From an uncultured Flavobacteriales bacterium (GTDB taxonomy: Bacteria; Bacteroidota; Bacteroidia; Flavobacteriales; Crocinitomicaceae), in NCBI GenBank assembly GCA_946886545.1, contig CAMPIU010000235.1, forward strand, positions 1 to 5,337: a DNA stretch of 5,337 bases, given 5' to 3'. Of this stretch, positions 1-5,337 are shown piece after piece; within the stretch, counting starts at the first letter, position 1; every line of letters starts with the position of its first letter. The notes under the pieces were generated by a model. It worked only from the letters and a program-made list of their open reading frames with translations. It was not told the DNA's origin and did no database searches. The position numbers and the translations under genes were made by a program.

Positions 1-208
1 GTATAATGCAACCGGTTTGTCAGTCGGCTACTAGACATATTCGCATTGAAACTAAAGTTATTTGAAGTCTGATCTTGAATGATTGCCCCAAAAATCCAAC
101 GGAACCGAAAACACAAAATCGTAGAGAGACAGAATAAGTAAAACCCGCGTTCAAACTCATATTAATAAAAGTCTTGTTTATCCGGATAACGAATTCAATA
201 CAAATCCG
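1..208. other. Gene-poor left edge, downstream of the DMT permease
   Basis: No gene can be supported here. On the plus strand one frame entering from the left edge reads about ten codons (ending ATGLSVGY) and stops with TAG at 32-34, so a rightward gene could end here. On the minus strand an ATG at 160 opens a 46-codon frame that stops at 20, and another frame stays open from 161 to the left edge. These frames are too short to separate from chance. No GC-rich stem followed by a T-run is present, so neither strand shows a clear intrinsic terminator. Confidence 0.5.
178..189. repeat. 12-base perfect palindrome TTATCCGGATAA
   Basis: TTATCCGGATAA equals its own reverse complement and lies 19 bases beyond the stop codon of the DMT permease gene. 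As RNA it would form at best a four-pair AT stem closing a CCGG loop. The nearest T-run (TTTT) on the minus strand is several bases further on, so it is a poor intrinsic terminator. It could be a binding site for a dimeric regulator or simply a chance palindrome. Confidence 0.4.
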
Positions 209-1126
209 TTACTTTTTGTTAATCATATACACAGCAGCGATTCCTAACAGACCACCTGTGATGGTGTTTATTTCCAATTTTTCACCCAGAATAGCGAAAG
301 AAAATATAGCTGCACTGAATGGTACAATGAAAATGAAACTACTGGCCTTTTCAGCTCCGATTTTAGAGGTGGCAAAAAAGTAAGTGGTCGTTGCCAAAGT
401 GGTTGTAATGACACTTGAAAACAATACATTTCCCCAAAAATGAATATCCGTTGATTGAATTAACTTATTGATTTCGGTAAAGCTGCAAAAAGGAATGATA
501 CACAGCAAGGTAACGAAATACATCCACCAGGTGAATGCAAACGGAGAACCATATTTCGCAGATTTCGATGTAAATTTGCTCATAACGGACCAAATCAATG
601 CGCTTAACAGAAAATACAAGTTGCCTGGTTTTGCAAAAATATCTTCATTTCCCCAAACCTTCAGGAGTATTAAACCGGCGATAATTCCAAATACTAAACC
701 GATGGATTCGTTTCTTGTCGGTTTTTTCCAGTCGACCAGCATTCCGAGACCATATACAATAACAGGGTTTAATGTGGTAACTAAAATTCCACCTGCTCCC
801 GGACTGCCGTTTTTAAGACCTGCCAAAAAGGTATAATTATAGGTTGCCATGAGTGTACCTGAGATAAGCAGAATTGGAATGCCTTTTTGGGATATTGTAA
901 GTTTGGTTTTTAGAATTAGTAATAAAATAAGCAGACTGATAATGACAAAACTATACCTGAACAAACCCAGGTTTACCGGACTGCCGAAGGAAGCGAGAAC
1001 TTTATTGGAGGGCCAGCTAACTCCCCAAACGACCATACTGATAATCATCGTAGCGGTAAGACCGGTACCTTTGTCAAATTTTGGCAAGTTTTTCTTTTTA
1101 GACGGCAAAAGTACACATTGGAACAT
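209..1126 (-). CDS. EamA/DMT-superfamily permease (drug/metabolite transporter)
   Basis: Inner-membrane permease of the ten-helix DMT superfamily; substrate unknown, with amino acid or metabolite export common in the family. From the ATG at 1126 it is 305 residues, normal for the family. Two EamA repeats are visible. The first opens with the helix containing WGVSWPSNK (about residues 34-42) and ends near GLILL (151-155). The second opens with LIWSVMSKF (177-185) and contains the FIFIVPFSAAIFSFAILGEK segment (264-283), whose GEK glutamate at the helix end is typical. The start is uncertain. A TTG at 1138 extends the frame by four codons, but a promoter-like element at 1106-1138 overlaps both starts. 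A TTG at 1087 (292 residues, MPKFDKGTG..., preceded by A-rich DNA) or the ATG at 1048 would lie downstream of that promoter. The gene begins about 50 bases after the symporter stop, much looser than the upstream junctions, so it is probably a separate or partly separate unit. Confidence 0.88.
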   Translation of the reverse strand: MFQCVLLPSKKKNLPKFDKGTGLTATMIISMVVWGVSWPSNKVLASFGSPVNLGLFRYSFVIISLLILLLILKTKLTISQKGIPILLISGTLMATYNYTFLAGLKNGSPGAGGILVTTLNPVIVYGLGMLVDWKKPTRNESIGLVFGIIAGLILLKVWGNEDIFAKPGNLYFLLSALIWSVMSKFTSKSAKYGSPFAFTWWMYFVTLLCIIPFCSFTEINKLIQSTDIHFWGNVLFSSVITTTLATTTYFFATSKIGAEKASSFIFIVPFSAAIFSFAILGEKLEINTITGGLLGIAAVYMINKK

Positions 1127-1138
1127 TTGAATGTACAA
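1106..1138 (-). promoter_or_regulatory. Candidate Bacteroidota promoter (TTG-N22-TACTTTTG) for the DMT permease
   Basis: On the minus strand TACTTTTG (1113 to 1106) matches the Bacteroidota -7 consensus TAnnTTTG exactly. A TTG (1138 to 1136) lies 22 bases upstream, inside the roughly 17-23 base spacing known for the -33 element. Transcription would start near 1100, inside the longest version of the permease reading frame. The sequence after it is A-rich (AAAAAGAAAAAC) and leads to an in-frame TTG at 1087. The match is exact but short, so a chance occurrence is possible. Confidence 0.45.
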
Positions 1139-1177
1139 GTTGAAAGCTAAAAAGTACTGAAATTAAAAAAAGCTTGA

Positions 1178-2629
1178 TTAAATATGTTTTATACGCGTTT
1201 TTCGAAGCATTAGTTGATGCATAGCAATATAGACCAGAACAGCTGTACTTAGCCCGAAAATATTAGCGTCTAATTGCCAGGGTAACGCCCATTCAGACAA
1301 AATAAGAACAAGTGTTACACCTCCGCCGGTAATCATTGAAAACAATGCAGGTTGAGGAAAGCGCCTTTTCAAAAATAAAGCTGCCAGTACCGGCACAAAT
1401 AATCCTGAAACCATAAAAGCATAAGCATATAGCATTAGAGAAATAACATTTTGCATTACCGACGCCAGCAGGATGGAGATAATTCCTATCAAAAGTGTTG
1501 TGATTTGAGAGATACGGACTACAGATGAATTGTTTAATTTCCAGCTTTTTGGAATAAGGTCTCCTACCACACTTCCCGATGCAGCCATTAAACAGCTGTC
1601 GGCAGTTGAAAGAACTGCTGAAAAATATGCTGCAATTACAATACCAGCGAATCCGACGGGTAATACTTGGTGAATAAGCATGGGCATTCCCATTTCACTG
1701 TCAATGTTAACGCCATCTGCAACAGGGATTATTCCTTTCTGAACAGCAATGTTTGCAAGCATTCCTAATATTACTCCTGTAAATGCCATAAAAGGCCATT
1801 CAAGGACACCTGCAATAAACCATGCTTTTTTTGCGGCCTTTTCATTTTTACAAGCGAAAATGCGTTGGTATAATGTCATTCCTACAAACCAGATTGGAAT
1901 GATTGTGACACTCCAATTAATAATCTGGCTCCATGTGATATTTGTCAGGGACAGCATATCTTTGCTCAAATATGGCTTTATCCCTTCGTAACCTCCCAAT
2001 GCTGACCATGAAAGTGGAATTGCAACTCCCATGAGCCCGATAAGAAGAATGATCCATTGAAAAGTATCCGTGTAAATAACTGCTTTCATTCCGCCCAACA
2101 TGGTATAAAAAACAACAACCGTACCCATTACCCATAGCATTAATTCCCCGCTTACATCAGGAAGGATTGCTGCCGAAAGCTTGGAACCTGCCAATAATTG
2201 AGAACTTGTAAAACCACTATAGCCTATTATACAGATAATTGCTGCAACGAATGCGACTTTTTTGTTATAAAGAAAACCGAATACCTGAGGTAAAGTAAGA
2301 AAATGTCTGCCATGTGCCCGCTGCCAGTAGAACACTTTGGGGATTAGAATTGCTGCGCTTATCCAGGCACCGATAAGACCGGTAAAAAGCATCCAGGAAC
2401 CTGAAAGCCCCATGGTGAAACCAATTCCTCCTAAACCGATTGAAAACCCACCTCCGACATCTGTGGCTACAACTGATAAACCAACATGGGTGCTGCTCAT
2501 ATTTCCTCCCCCGGCAAAATAATCACGCTCGTCCTTGTGTTTTCCGGAAAAATAGAACCCAACGGCCAACATGAGAAGAAAGTAAACAACGAAAATAATG
2601 ATATCGATCCAAGCCATAAGTTTATGCAT
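1178..2629 (-). CDS. Sodium:solute symporter (SSS family)
   Basis: Inner-membrane secondary transporter with the LeuT-like fold, driving substrate uptake with a sodium gradient. The 483-residue length and about 13 hydrophobic helices fit the family. Hallmarks seen: DYFAGGGNMS (36-45) after helix 1, a helix with ATDVGGG (55-61) whose D57 sits where PutP has its essential Asp55, YTMLGGMKAVIYTDTFQ (175-191), YQRIFACKNEKAAKKA (254-269), and GFAGIVIAAYFSAVLSTADS (326-345). In the last, S341 and T342 correspond to the Na2-site pair of PutP (Ser340/Thr341). No key motif is missing. Substrate cannot be assigned; sugars, amino acids and organic acids all occur in the family, and the racemase two genes upstream favours an amino acid or derivative. 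The ATG at 2629 overlaps the end of the channel gene by eight bases. A second in-frame ATG at 2617, four bases after the channel stop, gives MAWIDIII and is an equally reasonable start. Either way the two genes look translationally coupled. Confidence 0.92.
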   Translation of the reverse strand: MHKLMAWIDIIIFVVYFLLMLAVGFYFSGKHKDERDYFAGGGNMSSTHVGLSVVATDVGGGFSIGLGGIGFTMGLSGSWMLFTGLIGAWISAAILIPKVFYWQRAHGRHFLTLPQVFGFLYNKKVAFVAAIICIIGYSGFTSSQLLAGSKLSAAILPDVSGELMLWVMGTVVVFYTMLGGMKAVIYTDTFQWIILLIGLMGVAIPLSWSALGGYEGIKPYLSKDMLSLTNITWSQIINWSVTIIPIWFVGMTLYQRIFACKNEKAAKKAWFIAGVLEWPFMAFTGVILGMLANIAVQKGIIPVADGVNIDSEMGMPMLIHQVLPVGFAGIVIAAYFSAVLSTADSCLMAASGSVVGDLIPKSWKLNNSSVVRISQITTLLIGIISILLASVMQNVISLMLYAYAFMVSGLFVPVLAALFLKRRFPQPALFSMITGGGVTLVLILSEWALPWQLDANIFGLSTAVLVYIAMHQLMLRKTRIKHI

Positions 2630-3701
2630 TTAATACTTCATCAGGGATAGCTTCCTCTGATTTGATGAATAAGGTACGTGTCGGGTATGCGAATTCGATT
2701 CCGCATTGTTCGAAAAGAGTGTAAATTTCAAGATAGATTTTTTCCTGTTTATCCATGTAGAATGAAAAATCTGTTGATAGCACATGATAAACAAATTCAA
2801 AATTTAAGCTTGAATCACCGAAATCTGAAAAATTACCCCGTTCATAATCTATTTCTGACTCTGATTCAATGATTGATTTGACCATTTTCGGGATCTGTTT
2901 TAATTGCTCGGAAGTAGTTTGGTAAGTTACACCGAGCTTGAAAACAATCCGGCGGCGTTCCAGGCGTTTGTAATTATGTACTCTGGAATTTGTAAGGTCG
3001 GTATTTGAACAGATCAGTTGTTCTCCGCCTAATGTTCTGATCCTTGTCGTTTTGATCCCTATTTGTTCGATAGTACCGGATTTATCATCAACAATAATAA
3101 AGTCACCGATTTCAAAAGGGCGGTCAAAGAAAATAACAAAATAGCTAAAAAGGTCTCCTAAAATGGCTTGAGCGGCTAAGGCTATGGCAATACCACCAAT
3201 TCCTAATCCTGCTAACAATGTTGTCACATCATAGCCAAGATTGTCAAATAAAAAAAGAAAACCAATGAACCAGATTAGGATGTTTACAACGATAATTAAT
3301 CCTTTGGCCTGTTCCATTTTTCCTTTTTCATCGCTTTTTTTCTTCACGAAGGCACTTACAAATCTTTTAAAAATACCGCTGATGATTCGTAAAACAAAAA
3401 AGGTGCAAATGATTAGATAGCCGGCATGTAGAACGGAACGTATTTTATCTGTAAAGTGAAGATAATATAATGCAAAGTAAGTACCACTTATGTATAGCAG
3501 GGGAATTACAAAACGTTCAATACTTTCAATAAGAACATCATCCCAGGTATTTACTGTTTTCAGTGAGTGGGCTTTGATTCTGCGAATGACTATTATACTG
3601 AATAATTTAACTGTAATAAGTATTCCCAGAGCGATACTTAGTGCAACCATCCAGGAATAAACACTGTTATATAAAAATCGGTAAGCTAAAAATTCATTCA
3701 T
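2622..3701 (-). CDS. Small-conductance mechanosensitive channel (MscS family)
   Basis: Inner-membrane channel that opens on membrane tension to release solutes during hypo-osmotic shock. From the ATG at 3701 it is 359 residues. Four hydrophobic helices (about 16-39, 62-82, 92-112, 135-155) precede the pore helix, giving five in all, closer to YnaI/YbdG-type channels than to three-helix MscS. The pore helix is the Gly/Ala-rich LLAGLGIGGIAIALAAQAIL (162-181), followed by DRPFEIGDFI (193-202) that leads into the beta domain. The beta domain has SGTIEQIGIKTTRIRT (208-223) and a CSNTDL segment (231-236) where family members carry a PN motif. The C-terminal cage ends with the family's short strand motif, here GIEFAYPTRTLFI (334-346). 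A TTG at 3710 would add three residues and overlap the racemase stop as TTGA. The ATG, five bases after that stop, is preferred as a commoner start codon. Sitting between a racemase and a symporter suggests a role in osmotic balance during uptake, or export of the pathway's product. Confidence 0.93.
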   Translation of the reverse strand: MNEFLAYRFLYNSVYSWMVALSIALGILITVKLFSIIVIRRIKAHSLKTVNTWDDVLIESIERFVIPLLYISGTYFALYYLHFTDKIRSVLHAGYLIICTFFVLRIISGIFKRFVSAFVKKKSDEKGKMEQAKGLIIVVNILIWFIGFLFLFDNLGYDVTTLLAGLGIGGIAIALAAQAILGDLFSYFVIFFDRPFEIGDFIIVDDKSGTIEQIGIKTTRIRTLGGEQLICSNTDLTNSRVHNYKRLERRRIVFKLGVTYQTTSEQLKQIPKMVKSIIESESEIDYERGNFSDFGDSSLNFEFVYHVLSTDFSFYMDKQEKIYLEIYTLFEQCGIEFAYPTRTLFIKSEEAIPDEVLNA

Positions 3702-3706
3702 ACTTA

Positions 3707-4819
3707 TCAATTGGATAATGAAGAGCTACTTTTTTTCGAATCTTCAAGTTCAAAACGCTTGTCTACATAATCGGAGTTCATTATTCGGAGAATTCCCATA
3801 TAATTCATACTGAATTCAATCAAATTCCCTACTTTCAGGTTCCTCGGATTGGTTCCGAGATCCAGAACAATCATATCCGAACTTACTCCTACAATAGTGA
3901 CATCCTTATAAACCGGTTCAATATTTGTTTCATCAATGTCTAATAATCCGATATCAACAATAGCACGAAAAGAGGAGGTTCCTAAAAGCATCTCATCAAT
4001 TAAAAGTTCCTGCATTTGTAAATTTTTACCTAGTTCTCCATTTGGAACCATAGGTTTTTCACTCAACTCTATGATTTCAGCATATAATTTGAAAACATCC
4101 TGATGCATCTTTTTATGAGGATTGTTTTTATAGACGTCTGTTCCGAGGAATAACGTTTCTCCGACTCTGAAGTGGTTAATTCCGGATGGAAGCAACCCTT
4201 GCTCAATAAGAGGAATTGTTACGGAAGCCCCTCCTGAAATAAAGGGAATTATTTTGTTGAACATAGCTTCAATAAGCTGCTTGTATAGACAAAGCTGAAT
4301 TAATTTATCCTGATTGGGAAGAACACCGGACATACATGTAAGATTCGTTCCGATGCCTACAATTTCAATATTCGGTAAATTGAACACAGCAGCGTAAAAG
4401 TCAATAAATTGTTCACGCATTACTCCCTCCCGTAATTCTCCCATTTCAATCATTATTACAACTTTGTGAAGTTTATCACGTAAAACAGCCTCTTCAGACA
4501 AGAGTTGAATAGTTTCCAATTCTGTATTAAAACTGATATCTGCAAACTCGATAATCCTTGAGATCATTCGCTTTGGGGGTGGTTTTATAAAAACGGTTTC
4601 AATTTCAGGAGCAATAGATTTGATGATTTTCAGATTTGTAATTCTACTATCACAAGCTTGCTGCAAGTTCAGTTCCTGAATAATGGCAGTTAGAAATTTT
4701 CGGTTTCCACAAAGTAACTTTACTACAACTGACCATTCAATATGGTGTTCATTAAACAGGCTGTTTAAATAGGCGAAGTTTGCCTTGAGTTTTTGTGTAT
4801 TGAGTGTGATAAAGGCCAT
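3707..4819 (-). CDS. PLP-dependent amino acid racemase, alanine/ornithine racemase (Orr/YhfX-like) family
   Basis: Cytoplasmic fold-III PLP enzyme of 370 residues, likely interconverting L and D forms of an amino acid. The alanine racemase N-terminal TIM-barrel is recognisable throughout. The Schiff-base lysine is K34 in VVVKLLCGN (31-39), followed by ACDSRITNL (55-63), EMGELREGV (125-133), GIGTNLTCMSGVLP (155-168), SGGASVTIPL (195-204), INHFRVGETLFLG (214-226), RAIVDIGLLDID (285-296) and GVSSDMIVLDLG (311-322). These match the Orr-type family, whose founding member is clostridial ornithine racemase, rather than biosynthetic Alr. Alr has a distinct C-terminal beta domain with a catalytic tyrosine, which is not evident here. 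Substrate is uncertain: ornithine, alanine, serine, lysine and others are possible. The C-terminus is a serine-rich tail (SKKSSSSLSN). The ATG lies two bases after the acetyltransferase stop (TAGGAATG), and the stop is nearly joined to the channel start, so it belongs to the operon. Family assignment is firm, substrate is not. Confidence 0.9.
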   Translation of the reverse strand: MAFITLNTQKLKANFAYLNSLFNEHHIEWSVVVKLLCGNRKFLTAIIQELNLQQACDSRITNLKIIKSIAPEIETVFIKPPPKRMISRIIEFADISFNTELETIQLLSEEAVLRDKLHKVVIMIEMGELREGVMREQFIDFYAAVFNLPNIEIVGIGTNLTCMSGVLPNQDKLIQLCLYKQLIEAMFNKIIPFISGGASVTIPLIEQGLLPSGINHFRVGETLFLGTDVYKNNPHKKMHQDVFKLYAEIIELSEKPMVPNGELGKNLQMQELLIDEMLLGTSSFRAIVDIGLLDIDETNIEPVYKDVTIVGVSSDMIVLDLGTNPRNLKVGNLIEFSMNYMGILRIMNSDYVDKRFELEDSKKSSSSLSN

Positions 4820-4821
4820 TC

Positions 4822-5280
4822 CTATTGTTTGATTAGTCTCATTTCAAGATACTTGTTTACAAAACCAACTTTTTCATACAATTGCAATGCGGGATTATCA
4901 GCCTCCACATGAAGGGCAATGCTTCCTGATGTTTGATCGATAGCAGTTTGTAATAGGTTTTTTCCTATTCCCATTCCCCGATAATCTTTATGAGTAGCAA
5001 TATAAACCAGAATGTTTTCAGGAATGTAATCTTCCATCCCGGTAGCATTTATCACTACGGCACCAGTCAGCAAACTATTATAATAAGTTGCAATGATCAT
5101 TCCGCCTTTATTATTCTCGTTAGACAAGGCGTAATTAATTGCTTTGAGAATATCTTGTGCAGTATCCCCATATTGGTCAAGATGCTGAAATAGAAAAGCG
5201 TTTAAATCATTCTTTTCTATTTCAGATGGTGGATGCTCAGGGGTATAAATAAGTTGTTCCATAAATATATATATTAGCAT
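4822..5280 (-). CDS. GNAT-family N-acetyltransferase
   Basis: Predicted cytoplasmic acetyl-CoA-dependent N-acetyltransferase of 152 residues, a full single GNAT domain. The acetyl-CoA pyrophosphate-binding loop is R101-G-M-G-I-G106, matching Q/R-x-x-G-x-G/A, on a strand-helix unit LVYIATHKDYRGMGIGKNLL (91-110). Motif B is ALHVEADNPALQLYEKVGF (122-140), with the typical YEKVGF near the end. The N-terminal third is acidic and poorly conserved in such families, so the acceptor cannot be read. Acetylation of an amino acid or dipeptide handled by the neighbouring racemase is an inference. The ATG at 5280 is chosen because it shares one base with a TAA (TAATG) ending a possible upstream gene. A second in-frame ATG at 5262 (MEQLIYTPEHPP) would drop six hydrophobic residues and is a credible alternative. 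The frame is also open upstream of 5280 to the window edge, so a further N-terminal extension cannot be fully excluded. Confidence 0.88.
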   Translation of the reverse strand: MLIYIFMEQLIYTPEHPPSEIEKNDLNAFLFQHLDQYGDTAQDILKAINYALSNENNKGGMIIATYYNSLLTGAVVINATGMEDYIPENILVYIATHKDYRGMGIGKNLLQTAIDQTSGSIALHVEADNPALQLYEKVGFVNKYLEMRLIKQ

Positions 5281-5337
5281 TACTCTGGAGGTAAATCCTC
5301 CATGAGTACATTTGTTATAGACGGCTTTGTCTGTATT
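5280..5337 (-). CDS. Possible 3' end of an upstream gene (last 18 codons), function unknown
   Basis: On the minus strand one frame is open from the window edge and stops with TAA at 5282-5280, reading IQTKPSITNVLMEDLPPE. The stop shares its last A with the ATG of the acetyltransferase (TAATG), a common junction in coupled bacterial operons and in keeping with the tight junctions downstream. The residue make-up is protein-like, but 18 codons are too few to identify a family or to exclude chance. A second minus-strand frame, that of the acetyltransferase itself, is also open to the edge. If real, the operon continues upstream of this window. Confidence 0.45.
   Translation of the reverse strand, partial: IQTKPSITNVLMEDLPPE
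5281..5308 (-). repeat. Inverted repeat (bulged 11-pair hairpin) abutting the acetyltransferase start
   Basis: On the minus strand, TACTC-A-TGGAGG, loop ATTTA, then CCTCCA-GAGTA. This is an 11-pair stem with one bulged A and a five-base loop, ending at the base before the ATG at 5280. It overlaps the proposed last codons of the upstream gene. A GGAGG that resembles a Shine-Dalgarno sequence is in the 5' arm, 16 bases before the ATG and paired with CCTCC. No T-run follows on either strand, so it is not an intrinsic terminator. It may restrain initiation at the acetyltransferase unless an upstream ribosome melts it, or be a protein-binding palindrome. Confidence 0.5.

Noticed and set aside
468..836. 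Plus-strand open frames opposite the permease, symporter, channel and acetyltransferase genes.
   Set aside because: They are antisense shadows of well-supported minus-strand genes, have no family motifs and lack credible starts.
1139..1177. T-run after the symporter stop, with AAGCT and AGCTT arms, as an intrinsic terminator.
   Set aside because: The arms are only five bases with a loop of about 24, and no GC-rich stem precedes the T-run. It does not look like a functional terminator.
1917..2135. 72-codon minus-strand frame inside the symporter gene.
   Set aside because: It is an out-of-frame overlap of a conserved symporter core with a composition rich in Tyr, Gly, Ser and His, typical of a shadow frame.
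3715..3735. A run of seven A residues near the end of the racemase gene (minus strand) as a programmed frameshift fusing it to the channel.
   Set aside because: Shifting by -1 meets TAG at once (AAG TAG), and shifting by +1 meets TGA about 12 codons later outside the channel frame. No fusion product is possible.
5262..5275. AT-rich stretch (TATATATATTTA) before the second ATG of the acetyltransferase as a promoter.
   Set aside because: It resembles TAnnTTTG but lacks the final G, has no TTG at suitable spacing and would make the message nearly leaderless from 5262. The TAATG junction points to read-through transcription instead.
5312..5334. Second inverted repeat TATAGAC-N6-GTCTGTA at the right edge.
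   Set aside because: The arms are seven bases with one mismatch and lie in a probable coding frame. It is too weak to stand apart from chance.

Overview
The window looks like a stretch of a Bacteroidota chromosome. The DNA is AT-rich, Shine-Dalgarno sequences are mostly absent before the genes, and the best promoter match is of the Bacteroidota type (TTG, 22-base spacer, TAnnTTTG). All five complete genes are on the minus strand. No rRNA, tRNA, CRISPR array, insertion sequence or phage gene is visible.

Layout in the direction of transcription (right to left): the right edge (5280-5337) holds what may be the last 18 codons of an upstream gene. Its TAA stop shares one base with the ATG of a GNAT acetyltransferase (4822-5280). 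Two bases later comes a PLP-dependent fold-III racemase of the alanine/ornithine racemase family (3707-4819). This is followed within a few bases by a small MscS-type mechanosensitive channel (2622-3701), whose end overlaps the start of a sodium:solute symporter (1178-2629). These junctions are so tight that the four genes, and probably the cut-off upstream gene, read as one translationally coupled operon. About 50 bases further on is an EamA/DMT-family permease (209-1126), which appears to have its own promoter. Bases 1-208 hold no gene that can be supported, only a 12-base perfect palindrome and short open frames running off the left edge.

Functional reading (inference): the core operon pairs a sodium-driven uptake carrier with a free amino acid racemase, an N-acetyltransferase and a pressure-release channel. 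A plausible role is uptake and stereochemical conversion of an amino acid or related compound, with the channel guarding against osmotic stress from solute accumulation. The substrate cannot be read from the sequence. Each protein belongs to a known family. The possible novelty is the combination, the racemase-channel-symporter coupling in particular.
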